This document shows, piece after piece, positions 16,814-25,808 of a stretch of DNA of 64,000 nucleotides. The stretch is from the NCBI RefSeq assembly GCF_037076455.1, contig NZ_AP028679.1, positions 2,247,501 to 2,311,500 on the forward strand, given 5' to 3'. Every line of letters starts with the position of its first letter. Within the stretch, counting starts at the first letter, position 1. This DNA is from Desulfoferula mesophila (GTDB taxonomy: Bacteria > Desulfobacterota > Desulfarculia > Desulfarculales > Desulfarculaceae). The translations under genes were made by a program, and so were the position numbers. The notes below the pieces were generated by a model. It made no database searches. It was not told where the DNA came from and worked only from the letters and a program-made list of their open reading frames with translations.

Positions 16814-19252
16814 ATGTCCCTGAAAATCAAGAAAGTGGGCGTCATCGGCGCAGGGGTGATGGGTGCCACCATTGCCGCCCACATGGCCAACGTGGGCCTT
16901 TCCACGGTGCTTTTGGACATCGTTCCCCCCAAGATGCCCGATCCCCTGGCCAAGAAAGGGGTTAGCGAAGACTCCCCGGTCTATCGCAACTACTTTGCCC
17001 AAAACGGGCTGCAGGGAGCTTTGAAGTCCAAGCCGGCATCCTTCTATGTGCCTGAAAACGCATCTTTGGTCACCACCGGCAACCTGGAAGACAACCTGGA
17101 TCTGCTCGCCGACTGCGACTGGATCATCGAGGTGGTGGTCGAGCTGCTCAACATCAAAAAGGACCTTCTGGCCCGCATCGAAAAGGTGCGCGCCCCCCAC
17201 GCCGTGGTCACCACCAACACCTCCGGCATTTCCGTGGCCTCCATGAGCGAGGATCTGAGCCCCGAGTTCCAGGAGCACTTCCTGGGCACCCACTTCTTCA
17301 ACCCGCCCCGCTACATGAAGCTCTTCGAGATCATCCCCGGCCCCAAGACCAAGCCCGAGGTGATCGAGGGCATGGCCCAGTTCGCCGAGGAAGTGCTGGG
17401 CAAGGGCGTGGTGTTCGCCAAGGACACCCCCAACTTCGTGGCCAACCGCATCGGCGTGTTCGGCATGTGCTACATGAACCGGCTCCTGGACGAGATGGGC
17501 CTGAGCTTCGAGGAAGCCGACGCCCTGACCGGCACGGTGCTGGGACGCCCCAAGATGGCCTCCTACCGCCTGGCCGACCTGGTGGGCCTGGACACTATGG
17601 GCCACGTGGCGGCCAACGTCTTTGACGGCTGCCCGGACGACGAGCAGCGCGAGGTCTTCCAGCCCCCCGAGTGGTTCAACAAGATGATCTCCAACGGCTG
17701 GTTGGGCAACAAGACCAAGCAGGGCTTTTACAAGCGGGTAAAGACCCCGGAGGGTAAAAAGGACACCCTGGTCCTGGACCGCGAAACCATGGAGTACCGG
17801 CCCAAGAACAAGGTCAAGTTCGCCTCCCTGGAAGCGGCCAAGCAGGCCCCCGGCGGCAAGGGCAAGCTCAAGGCCATGTTCTACGCCAAGGACAAGGCCG
17901 GCGAGTTTACCTTCAAACACATGAGCGCGGGCCTGATCTACGCGGCCAACCGCATTCCCGAAATCGCCGACGACATCGTCAACATCGACAACGCCATGAA
18001 GTGGGGCTTCAACTGGAAAACGGGGCCCTTCGAGACCTGGGACGCCCTGGACCTGGCCAAGGCGGTGGAGGCCATGAAGGCCGGCGGCTTCAGCGTTCCC
18101 GCTTGGGTGGAAGAAATGTTGGCCGCGGGCAACGAGTCCTTCTACAAGAAGGAAAACGGCGAACTGTACTACTACGACCTACCCAGCAAGGGCTACAAGC
18201 TGGTGGAGATGTCTCCGCAGATCATCCTGCTGCCCTCCCTCAAAGAGCGCAACAAGACGGTGATGGAGAACAAGGGCGCTTCGCTCATCGACCTGGGCGA
18301 CGGCGTGCTGTGCCTGGAGTTCCACAGCAAGATGAACTCCCTGGGCCAGGACATCATCACCTTATGCGAAAAAGCGGCCGACATGGTGGAGGAAGAAGGC
18401 TGGGAAGGCCTGGTGGTGGCCAACCACGGGACCAACTTCTCGGTGGGCGCCAACCTCATGCTGGTGCTGTTCACCGCCCAGGAAGAGGAATGGGACGAGC
18501 TTGACTGGATGATCAAGAAGTTCCAGGACGCCTTCATGCGCCTGAAGTACTGCTCCAAGCCGGTGGTGGCCGCCCCCCACCAGATGGCCCTGGGCGGCGG
18601 CTGCGAGATCTGCCTGGCCTCCGACCGGGTGGTGGCCGCGGCCGAGACCTACATCGGCCTGGTCGAGGTCGGCGTGGGGGTCATCCCCGCCGGCGGCGGC
18701 ACCAAGGAACTGTTGCTCAGAAACACCCACGAGCGGGTGTTCAAGATCGCCAGGGGCGGCCTGTATCCCAAGCAGGTCTACCTGCTGCCCTTCGTGGCCC
18801 GGGCCTTTGAGACCATCGCCATGGCCAAGGTGGCCACCAGCGCCCCCGAGGCCTTGAAGATGGGCATCTTCCGGCCCAGCGACAAAGTGGTGGTCAATGC
18901 CGACTACCGCATCAAGAAGGCCAAGGACAACGTCATCGCCATGAATCTGGCCGGCTACACCCCTCCCCGGCCCATCGACAACGTCCGGGTGATGGGGCGC
19001 GACTCCATGGGAGTGTTCAACTACGCCCTGTACAACATGCACAAAGCCGGCTTCGTAACCGACCACGACATCACCGTGGCCATGGAAGTGGCCCGGGTGT
19101 TGACCGGCGGCAACGTGTTGCCCGAGACAGAGGTGAGCGAGCAGTACCTCCTGGACCTGGAGCGCGAGGCCTTCCTCAAGCTGTGCGGCATGCCCCAGAC
19201 CCAGGCGCGCATGGCCCACATGCTCAAGACCGGCAAGCCCCTGCGCAACTGA
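16814..19252 (+). CDS. fadN: 3-hydroxyacyl-CoA dehydrogenase / enoyl-CoA hydratase, FadN type
   Basis: The 812-residue bifunctional beta-oxidation enzyme has the dehydrogenase first and the hydratase second, the order of Bacillus FadN and the reverse of E. coli FadB. The NAD site is GVIGAGVMGATIAA (9-22); GTHFFNPPRYM contains the catalytic His160. The C-terminal crotonase domain (about 490-690) has QMALGGGCEICLASDRVV and GLVEVGVGVIPAGGG with its acidic residue. It hydrates trans-2-enoyl-CoA and oxidises 3-hydroxyacyl-CoA. The ATG is preceded by the strong site AAGGAGG. It is first in the operon with the thiolase and acyl-CoA dehydrogenase, and two FadR-type operators lie upstream. Confidence 0.93.
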   Translation: MSLKIKKVGVIGAGVMGATIAAHMANVGLSTVLLDIVPPKMPDPLAKKGVSEDSPVYRNYFAQNGLQGALKSKPASFYVPENASLVTTGNLEDNLDLLADCDWIIEVVVELLNIKKDLLARIEKVRAPHAVVTTNTSGISVASMSEDLSPEFQEHFLGTHFFNPPRYMKLFEIIPGPKTKPEVIEGMAQFAEEVLGKGVVFAKDTPNFVANRIGVFGMCYMNRLLDEMGLSFEEADALTGTVLGRPKMASYRLADLVGLDTMGHVAANVFDGCPDDEQREVFQPPEWFNKMISNGWLGNKTKQGFYKRVKTPEGKKDTLVLDRETMEYRPKNKVKFASLEAAKQAPGGKGKLKAMFYAKDKAGEFTFKHMSAGLIYAANRIPEIADDIVNIDNAMKWGFNWKTGPFETWDALDLAKAVEAMKAGGFSVPAWVEEMLAAGNESFYKKENGELYYYDLPSKGYKLVEMSPQIILLPSLKERNKTVMENKGASLIDLGDGVLCLEFHSKMNSLGQDIITLCEKAADMVEEEGWEGLVVANHGTNFSVGANLMLVLFTAQEEEWDELDWMIKKFQDAFMRLKYCSKPVVAAPHQMALGGGCEICLASDRVVAAAETYIGLVEVGVGVIPAGGGTKELLLRNTHERVFKIARGGLYPKQVYLLPFVARAFETIAMAKVATSAPEALKMGIFRPSDKVVVNADYRIKKAKDNVIAMNLAGYTPPRPIDNVRVMGRDSMGVFNYALYNMHKAGFVTDHDITVAMEVARVLTGGNVLPETEVSEQYLLDLEREAFLKLCGMPQTQARMAHMLKTGKPLRN

Positions 19253-19280
19253 TAAGGGAAGCAAGGGATCCATGGAAATG

Positions 19281-19352
19281 AACAGGAGAGGGGCAAACAC
19301 AATACAAACACGTCGTGCGGGCGCTATTTTATTGGGCCCCTCTCCTGTTTTT
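19281..19352 (+). terminator. long-loop hairpin with T-tract between fadN and fadA
   Basis: A perfect 14-bp stem (AACAGGAGAGGGGC 19281-19294 / GCCCCTCTCCTGTT 19336-19349) encloses a 41-nt loop and runs into TTTTTA. It may act as a partial terminator reducing transcription of fadA and fadE relative to fadN, or as an mRNA-stabilising 3' end after processing. Confidence 0.65.
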
Positions 19353-19390
19353 ATAATTTTCGCCTCAGTTTTTAAGGTGGGAGGTATCTC

Positions 19391-20578
19391 ATGAAGGAAG
19401 CCGTGATCGTCGCGGCCTGCCGAACCGCGGTGGGGCGCGCCCCCCGGGGCACCCTGCGCCAGACTCGTCCCGAGTACATGGCCAGCACCGTGATAAGCGA
19501 ATTAGTCAAACGCACTCCCGGCCTCGACCCCGTTGAAATAGACGACGTGGTGATGGGCTGCACGTTCCCCGAGGCCGAGCAGGGCCTGAACATCGGCCGC
19601 GTGGCGGCCCAAAAGGCCGGGCTGCCCGACGAGGTTCCCGGCATGACCGTGAACCGTTTCTGCTCCTCGGGCCTCAACGCCATATCCATAGCCTGCGAGC
19701 GCATCATGTGCGGCCAGGCCGAAGTCATGATCGCCGGTGGCGTGGAATCCATGAGCCTGATTCCCATGGGCGGCAACATGATGATGGTCGACCTCGAGAT
19801 GGGCATGGAAAAGCCCTGGGCCTACGAGGGCATGGGCATGACCGCCGAGAACGTGGCCACCGACTTCGGCATCTCCCGCGAGGAACAGGACAAGCTGGGC
19901 GTGCGCTCCAACGAGTTGGCTCTCAAGGCCATCGCCGAAGGCCGCTTCAAGGACGAGATCGTGCCCCTGATGGTGACCAAGCAGCGCAAGAACAAGAAGG
20001 GCCGTTACGAGCTGTATGAAGAGGTCTTCGAGGTGGACGAGGGGCCCCGCCCCGGCACCACCCTGGAAGGCCTGGCCAAGCTGCGGCCCGCCTTTGTCAA
20101 AACCGGCACGGTGACCGCGGGCAACTCGTCGCAGATGAGCGACGGCGCCGCGGTGGTGATGTGCATGTCCAAGGAAAAGGCCGCCGCCCTGGGGCTCACC
20201 CCCATGCTCACCTACCGCTCCTACGCGGTGGCCGGGGTGGACCCGCGCTATATGGGCGTGGGCCCGGTGAAGGCCATACCCAAGGCCCTGGCCCTGGCGG
20301 GCATCACGGTGAAAGACCTGGGCCTCATCGAGCTCAACGAGGCCTTCGGCTCCCAGGCGGCCTATTGCCTGCGCGAGTTGGACCTGCCCTTGGAGATAAC
20401 CAACGTCAACGGCGGGGCCATTGCCCTGGGCCACCCCTTGGGCTGCACCGGCGCCAAGCTGACCACCCAGTTGGCCTATGAGATGGGCCGCCGCGACGAC
20501 GCGCGTTGGGGCCTGGTGTCCATGTGCATCGGCTTCGGCATGGGCGCGGCCGGCATCTTCGAAAAAGAGAACTACTAG
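19391..20578 (+). CDS. fadA: acetyl-CoA C-acyltransferase (thiolase), FadA type
   Basis: The 395-residue thiolase carries the nucleophile Cys91 in [10 protein letters not shown], the [12 protein letters not shown] motif, and [10 protein letters not shown] with His348 and Cys352. It cleaves 3-ketoacyl-CoA to acetyl-CoA and a shortened acyl-CoA, the last step of the beta-oxidation cycle. The length and three catalytic motifs are normal for the family. The ATG at 19391 has GGTGGGAGG upstream. It lies between fadN and fadE; a terminator-like hairpin in the preceding gap may set its expression relative to fadN. Confidence 0.94.
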   Translation: MKEAVIVAACRTAVGRAPRGTLRQTRPEYMASTVISELVKRTPGLDPVEIDDVVMGCTFPEAEQGLNIGRVAAQKAGLPDEVPGMTVNRFCSSGLNAISIACERIMCGQAEVMIAGGVESMSLIPMGGNMMMVDLEMGMEKPWAYEGMGMTAENVATDFGISREEQDKLGVRSNELALKAIAEGRFKDEIVPLMVTKQRKNKKGRYELYEEVFEVDEGPRPGTTLEGLAKLRPAFVKTGTVTAGNSSQMSDGAAVVMCMSKEKAAALGLTPMLTYRSYAVAGVDPRYMGVGPVKAIPKALALAGITVKDLGLIELNEAFGSQAAYCLRELDLPLEITNVNGGAIALGHPLGCTGAKLTTQLAYEMGRRDDARWGLVSMCIGFGMGAAGIFEKENY

Positions 20579-20639
20579 CCGCCCTACCCGGCGCGGCTCG
20601 ACAAGATTTTGTTAGCTTCAGACAAAGGGAGCCCGAATC

Positions 20640-22433
20640 ATGGCTGATAAAGAGATTCCCCAGGGCGGCGGTTTTCTGCTTGGCCCCACCGATCCCGAAA
20701 CCGCCTTCGTGCCCGAGGAGTTTTCCGACGAGCACAAGATGATCCTCACCACCACGGCCGATTTCGTGACCGGCGAAATCGACCCGGTGAGCGATCAGAT
20801 CGAGGAAAAAGACCACGAGCTGATGAAAAAGCTCATGGCCCAGGCCGGCGAGCTGGGCCTGCTGGGCTCCGACGTACCCGAAGATTTCGGAGGTTTGGGC
20901 CTGGACAAGATCTCCACCGCCTGCGTGACCGAAGAGATCGGCAAGTCCGGTTCCTTTGCCGTGGCCCAGGGGGCGCACACCGGCATCGGCACCCTGCCCA
21001 TCGTCTACTACGGCACCAAGGAGCAGAAGGAAAAGTACCTGCCCGACCTGGCCGCGGGCACCAAGATCGCGGCCTACTGCCTCACCGAGGCGGGCGCCGG
21101 CTCCGACGCGGTGGGCGGCTGCCGCACCAAGGCGGTGCTCAGCGAGGACGGCAAGCACTACATCATCAACGGCGAAAAGATGTTCATCACCAACGGTGGT
21201 TGGGCCGAGACCTTCATCGTCTTCGCCAAGATCGACAACACCGACTTCAGCGCCTTCATCGTGGAGCGCGGCATGCCCGGCGTCAGCTCCGGAGCCGAGG
21301 AGCACAAGCTGGGCATCAAGGGCAGCAGCACCACCACGGTGATCCTGGAAGACGCCCAGGTACCGGTGGAGAACCTGCTCTATGAGCGGGGCAAGGGCGC
21401 CACCATCGCCCTGAACGTCTTGAACATCGGCCGCTACAAGCTGGGCTGCGCCGCGGCCGGCGGAGCCAAGGGCGCCTTGGAGACCGCCACCAAGTTCGCC
21501 AAGGAGCGGGTGCAGTTCGGCAAGTCCATCGCCGAGTTCGGGGCCATCCAGGAGAAGCTGGCCCGCATGGCTTCCAAGATATATGCGGCCGAGACCAGCA
21601 TCTACCGCTCGGTGGGCCTCATCGACGCCTCCCTGCACGGCGTGGACCCCAACGATCCCGAGTACGGCGGCAAGGCCAGCGCGGCCATCCGCGAGTACGC
21701 GGTGGAATGCTCCATCGACAAGGTCCTGGGCTCCGAGGTGCTGGACTACGTGGTGGACGAATGCGTGCAGATTCACGGCGGGTACGGCTACGTGAGCGAG
21801 TACCCGGCCGAGCGCTACTACCGCGACGCCCGCATCAACCGCATCTTCGAGGGCACCAACGAGATCAACCGCATGACCATCCCCGGCGAGCTCCTCAAGC
21901 GGGCCATGAAGGGCAAGCTGCCGCTCATGGCCGCCGGCCAGAAGCTCTTGGGCGAGATCATGGAGTACTCCCCCATGATGGTGGAGCTGCCCGATGAGCC
22001 CCTGGCCTACGAGGCCCACGTGGCCGAGATGGCCAAGAAGTCGGTGATCTACGTGGCCGGCCTGGCCGCCCAGACCTTCATGCAAAAGCTCATCCACCAG
22101 CAGGAGCTCTTGCTCAAGATCGCGGACATGATCATCGAGGCCTTTGCCATGGAGAGCTGCGTGATCCGGGCCAAGAAGGCCATCGCCTCCCTGGGCGAGG
22201 ACAAGGCCAAGGTCTACATGGACATGACCCAGGTGTACATGGACGAGGTGATGCCCAGGATGATGGCCTGGGCCAACGAGTGCCTGGCGGCCATGGCCGA
22301 GGGCGACGACCTGCGCACCATGATGGTAGGCGCCCGCAAGCTGCTCAAGTACAACCCGGCCAACGCCATCGCCATCAAGCGGGCCGTGGCGGCCAAGGTG
22401 CTGGACAAGAACGGCTACCCCATCAGCTACTAG
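20640..22433 (+). CDS. fadE: acyl-CoA dehydrogenase, FadE type
   Basis: The 597-residue flavoprotein resembles the Bacillus FadE branch, longer than the usual 380-residue short-chain enzymes because of a C-terminal helical extension (about 420-597). FAD-binding segments YCLTEAGAGSD and FITNGGWAE are present. The catalytic base is Glu404 in RIFEGTNEINR, and QIHGGYGY is intact. It introduces the trans-2 double bond into acyl-CoA, passing electrons to ETF. Start ATG 20640 follows AAAGGGAGC. It is third in the operon fadN-fadA-fadE, the same order as in Bacillus subtilis. A strong terminator follows. Confidence 0.94.
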   Translation: MADKEIPQGGGFLLGPTDPETAFVPEEFSDEHKMILTTTADFVTGEIDPVSDQIEEKDHELMKKLMAQAGELGLLGSDVPEDFGGLGLDKISTACVTEEIGKSGSFAVAQGAHTGIGTLPIVYYGTKEQKEKYLPDLAAGTKIAAYCLTEAGAGSDAVGGCRTKAVLSEDGKHYIINGEKMFITNGGWAETFIVFAKIDNTDFSAFIVERGMPGVSSGAEEHKLGIKGSSTTTVILEDAQVPVENLLYERGKGATIALNVLNIGRYKLGCAAAGGAKGALETATKFAKERVQFGKSIAEFGAIQEKLARMASKIYAAETSIYRSVGLIDASLHGVDPNDPEYGGKASAAIREYAVECSIDKVLGSEVLDYVVDECVQIHGGYGYVSEYPAERYYRDARINRIFEGTNEINRMTIPGELLKRAMKGKLPLMAAGQKLLGEIMEYSPMMVELPDEPLAYEAHVAEMAKKSVIYVAGLAAQTFMQKLIHQQELLLKIADMIIEAFAMESCVIRAKKAIASLGEDKAKVYMDMTQVYMDEVMPRMMAWANECLAAMAEGDDLRTMMVGARKLLKYNPANAIAIKRAVAAKVLDKNGYPISY

Positions 22434-22486
22434 ATAAAACGCCCGACCGGATGCCGGGCTTGGGAAGCATCCTGAATCCTGCCAAA

Positions 22487-22533
22487 GAGGCCCGCCGGGT
22501 TCCCCTCCCTTGCCCGGCGGGCCTCAAATTTTT
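22487..22533 (+). terminator. Rho-independent terminator of the fad operon
   Basis: A perfect 13-bp stem (GAGGCCCGCCGGG / CCCGGCGGGCCTC) is followed by AAATTTTT. It closes fadNAE. Immediately beyond it the base composition drops sharply to the AT-rich AIPR island. Confidence 0.88.
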
Positions 22534-22603
22534 ACTTTCCTATTGAATTTGTTAGTATACTATAAACTTAGCCATCACAGGAAGATATGCGGAAGGATGC
22601 CTT

Positions 22604-22847
22604 ATGTCTCAATTTAGCAAACATATAATTGCCGAAATAGATAGGATCGCTAAACGTGAAAAGCTCAGCAAAAGCGTCGCTTTTTTGTTCTGGTTTGGCG
22701 TAACATTCCTTGGTCTGTCCGAAACAGAAGCCAGAGAAGCAACCTCTGTTGAAGGGTCTAATGACAAAGGTGTTGACTTGTTCTTTGTGGACCAGGAGCA
22801 AGGTATAGTCCATATCGCTCAGGGAAAATATAGCGAAAGCCAAAAGT
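22604..22847 (+). pseudogene. AIPR family protein, fragment 1 of 3 (N-terminus)
   Basis: The first 81 codons of a gene of AIPR type (abortive infection, phage resistance), starting MSQFSKHIIAEIDRIAKREK and reaching GKYSESQK before the IS21 end at 22848. The segment is AT-rich, unlike the GC-rich host DNA, which indicates horizontal acquisition. The frame continues exactly at 25379 once the insertion and one copy of its AAAGT duplication are removed. AAGGA stands upstream of the ATG. Read alone it would stop after SQKL in IS sequence. Confidence 0.8.
22843..22847. repeat. target-site duplication AAAGT, left copy
   Basis: AAAGT directly abuts the left IS21 end and is repeated at 25374-25378 beside the right end, marking a 5-bp duplication. 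Confidence 0.85.
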
Positions 22848-22949
22848 TGTGAATGGCGGAGTAAGTGCGGGACAGTTGGCGGTCTAAAACCGTGACACTT
22901 GTTTTAGAGATATAGTCCTGTTGTTCATGCTGTCAATCATGATCTTGCC

Positions 22950-23726
22950 TTAGTTGGTTTTGGGCTTTGCCTGGGATCGTCTTTTGGCTTGGCGGAGCCG
23001 GTAGCTTTCTCCATTGGCCTCGATGATGTGGCACCTATGGGTCAGTCTGTCCAGCAGTGCACCGGTGAGTCTTTCGGAGCCGAAGACCTCCGTCCATTGC
23101 TGGAAAGGGAGATTGGTGGTGATCATGAGGCTTTGTTGTTCATATGCCCTACCCACCACCTCGAATAGCATTTGAGCGCCTATCTTGGAGAAGGGCACAT
23201 AGCCCAGTTCATCGATGACCAGCAGGTGTAGGCGCTGGAGCTGTTTCTGCAGGCGTTGCAGACGTCTTTCCTCGCGGCATTCCATGAGCTCTGTGACCAG
23301 GGCGGTGGCGCTGTAGAATTTCACCTTGCTTCCCTGGGCGCAGGCCGCAAAGGCCATGGCGCTGGCCAGGTGGGTCTTGCCGGTGCCGGAGTTTCCGATC
23401 AGGAGCACGTTTTCCTTTTTGGCGATGTACTCGCCCCTCATCAGCTCCCTGACCAGCTGCTGATTGATGGAGGGCTGTGCCTTGAAATCAAAGGTGTCCA
23501 TGGTCTTGATCACCGGAAAGGCGGCTTGCTTGATGCGCCTTTCGGCTGCCCGCTTCTCGCGGTCCAGAAGCTCCCGCTCGGTCAGGCGCAGCAGGTAGGT
23601 CATGTAATCGGAGCGGTCTTGGCTGCAGACCTTGGCCATGGCCGCGTATTCCCGGAGAATGGTGGGCAGCTTCAGCTTTTTGAGGTGGTACTCCAAGAGC
23701 ACGGTGGGTTTGTCCTGGTCCTTCAT
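22950..23726 (-). CDS. istB: IS21-family helper ATPase IstB
   Basis: The 258-residue AAA+ protein has Walker A GNSGTGKTHLA and Walker B LLVIDELGYVP. The N-terminal helical region (KLPTILREYAAMA) is typical of IstB, which assembles on DNA and presents the target to the IstA transposase. The ATG overlaps the istA stop by 4 bp (ATGA), the conserved coupling in this family. The gene appears full length. Confidence 0.92.
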   Translation of the reverse strand: MKDQDKPTVLLEYHLKKLKLPTILREYAAMAKVCSQDRSDYMTYLLRLTERELLDREKRAAERRIKQAAFPVIKTMDTFDFKAQPSINQQLVRELMRGEYIAKKENVLLIGNSGTGKTHLASAMAFAACAQGSKVKFYSATALVTELMECREERRLQRLQKQLQRLHLLVIDELGYVPFSKIGAQMLFEVVGRAYEQQSLMITTNLPFQQWTEVFGSERLTGALLDRLTHRCHIIEANGESYRLRQAKRRSQAKPKTN

Positions 23727-25192
23727 GACAGCGCCCCTCCCTGCGCGAGGAGGGAGTCATAGACTGTGATATCGGGCCCGGCCACGCTCACTCGGCCCAG
23801 GTGCTCACGACCGTCCAGCAGGAAGGTGGCCGCGGGCCCTGATGATGGCGGCTCCAGCAGGTGGACAATGGCCTCCGGGGCATAGGCTCCCGCGTACAAT
23901 GCCTGCTCCACCGCCCGCTTCAGTCTGGCCATGGAGTGGTCCTCCAGCAAACGTAGGACCTTTATGTATTTACGGGTGCCCTGGCCAGGCATGTCTTCCC
24001 CGGCCACCAGCCGCCGCCTCAAGACCTCAAAGCACTCAGACAGATCTAGGTCAGCCAGGGGGCGGGCGTGGTCCAGGGAGCCAGGCTTGCGCTCCAGCAA
24101 GGGCAGATAATGCCGGTAGTCGAAAAACACCCCTTCCTTGCCCCAGGATCGGGAGTGGCGGGCCACCACCACGTCATGGTGGCAGAGCACCACCCGATCC
24201 ACATAGCCCTTGGCCACAATTTCATGGTGGGCACAAGCCACCGGCACCGAGTAGTCATTGTCGTCGAAGCGGACCAGGGACAATGAATTGGCCCGGGTAG
24301 GCTGTTTGCGGCAGGCATCGAAGCGGGAGGGAGGCAGGGGGACAAAGGCTGTCTGGTCTTCCTGCAAAACCTCGGCCTTGCTACCGCCCTTGCCACGCAA
24401 ACGGCGCTTCATGTCGTCGCGGCACTGCCTTAAAAGCATGGCATTGAGCTCGGCCAGGTCCTTCACCTGGGGCACTGGCACCAAAAAATTCTGCCGGGCG
24501 TACTTGACCACCCCTTCCACCACGCCCTTCTCGTTTGGACGCCGCACCCGACAAAAATGCTCCCGAAAAAGGTAATGGCTCTGCAGCTTGAGAAAACCAT
24601 CGGTCAGCTTGCGCTCATGAGGCCCTATGATCTTGGAAACCAGGACCTTGCTATTGTCGTAACTGATCCGGTGGGGCACCCCACCGAAAAACTCGAACGC
24701 CCTGGCATGCCCTTCCCAGTAGCTCTCGCTGCACTCCTTGTCGAAGGCCGCCACGAAAAAGGCATCGGAGTACGGCAAGGCCATGATAAAAAGCGCTATC
24801 TTGCGAAGCTCCCCGGAAACCTTGGCCAGGGCATAGCCAAAGTCCACCTGCGCCTCGCCGGGACGATGGACCAGGGGCATGTACACCTCCTGGCTCACGC
24901 GCTTGATTGCGCGCACCGCCTCCTTTACCTGGGTGTACTTGCCCTGATAACCCGCCTCCTTGATGCGGTGATATATGCGCGTGGCCGTGTGCCTTTGCTT
25001 CTTGGGAACCTTTTTGTCCTCTTTTATGATCCGGGCGATCAACTCAAGGTAGGGGCCAAGCTTGGGCTTGGCTCGGGGGGTGCTGAGCCGGTATCCGGGA
25101 GGCTCGGGAAAATTCTGAATCTTTTGCAGGGTATCCCAATGGATGCCCTCTCTACGCATTAACTCGCGCTTGCTCGCCTGGCCATCGCGCAC
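23723..25192 (-). CDS. istA: IS21-family transposase IstA, probably frameshifted near the N-terminus
   Basis: The 489-residue DDE integrase has catalytic Asp in AQVDFGYA, Asp in ISYDNSKV and Glu in NEKGVVEGVVKYAR. As read, it starts at GTG 25192 with RDGQASKRELMRREGIHWDT, lacking about 15 N-terminal residues. Those residues (MDQWARIRLE) are encoded just upstream in another frame, and a one-base deletion (GAGGTG to GAGTG) at about 25192 would explain the break. The HTH region is thus split, and the element may be inactive unless the shortened form works. Confidence 0.85.
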   Translation of the reverse strand: MRDGQASKRELMRREGIHWDTLQKIQNFPEPPGYRLSTPRAKPKLGPYLELIARIIKEDKKVPKKQRHTATRIYHRIKEAGYQGKYTQVKEAVRAIKRVSQEVYMPLVHRPGEAQVDFGYALAKVSGELRKIALFIMALPYSDAFFVAAFDKECSESYWEGHARAFEFFGGVPHRISYDNSKVLVSKIIGPHERKLTDGFLKLQSHYLFREHFCRVRRPNEKGVVEGVVKYARQNFLVPVPQVKDLAELNAMLLRQCRDDMKRRLRGKGGSKAEVLQEDQTAFVPLPPSRFDACRKQPTRANSLSLVRFDDNDYSVPVACAHHEIVAKGYVDRVVLCHHDVVVARHSRSWGKEGVFFDYRHYLPLLERKPGSLDHARPLADLDLSECFEVLRRRLVAGEDMPGQGTRKYIKVLRLLEDHSMARLKRAVEQALYAGAYAPEAIVHLLEPPSSGPAATFLLDGREHLGRVSVAGPDITVYDSLLAQGGALS

Positions 25193-25373
25193 TCAAGTCT
25201 GATCCGGGCCCATTGATCCATGTCCGTGTACACCCCTTCCGCTCCTCCAGAGAGTCCTGGCCTGGAAGCCACCATGGCCTCCATCGCACCAAAACACCTG
25301 AAGAAAACTGAATCAATGTGTCACGGTTTTCAACCGCCACTAAAATCGTCTCGCTTTTGGACCGCCATTTACA

Positions 25374-25378
25374 AAAGT
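25374..25378. repeat. target-site duplication AAAGT, right copy
   Basis: Right copy of the 5-bp direct repeat produced by IS21 insertion; the AIPR frame resumes at 25379. Confidence 0.85.
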
Positions 25379-25792
25379 ATCGTGCCAAAGAAACTGACGT
25401 CACTAAACTAGAGAGTAGCATTAATTGGTTAAATAATCCCGAAGCATTGAGAAGGGATGGCAAATCTGATTTAGCGGAAGCGGCTGAAGAGTTTTTAGAC
25501 GCTGTCAGGGACGGGTACGGTATAAACCTCTGGTATGTTTACACGGGAGAAAAGTCACCAAACGTTGATAAACATATCGCTGTATATAATCAAAACAGAG
25601 AAAATATCGAAAACCGGAGAGTTATCAGACACTAACATATTGGTATCATAGAATCAGAATGGGAGGAAACCCAAGATAAATTCAGGAGAATTTCCGAAGA
25701 AAAGGTGGCTATTGATGATGACTTCCTGGAATTTTCTGGGGATTTTGGAGACGCCGCTATTGCAAATATTCCGGCGAGTGAACTAGTAAGGT
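25379..25792 (+). pseudogene. AIPR family protein, fragment 2 of 3, with an internal TAA
   Basis: This middle portion (138 codons) reads YRAKETDVTKLESSINW onward in frame with fragment 1 and ends SELVRL at the IS3-pair insertion. An in-frame TAA occurs at 25633-25635, between RRVIRH and HIGIIESEWEE; the frame is open again on both sides, so it is a point nonsense mutation on top of the insertions. The DNA remains AT-rich. The sequence DAAIANIPASELVRL is the characteristic lead-in to the AIPR core. Confidence 0.78.
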
Positions 25793-25808
25793 TGTAAACC
25801 TCCCCCGA

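Larger units (their letters stand above)
22848..25373 (-). mobile_element. IS21-family insertion sequence
   Basis: The 2526-bp element carries istA and istB in the standard order on the minus strand. Ends begin TGTGAATGGCGG (left) and TGTAAATGGCGG (right, read inward); further in, both ends repeat TGGCGGT..AAAACCGTGACAC, the multiple terminal repeats usual for IS21 elements. It is flanked by the 5-bp duplication AAAGT. It interrupts the AIPR gene after codon 81. Confidence 0.9.

Noticed and set aside
20406-22097. 563-codon frame antisense to fadE and fadA
   Set aside because: Shadow frame: His/Gly/Val-rich and spanning the gap between two confident genes.
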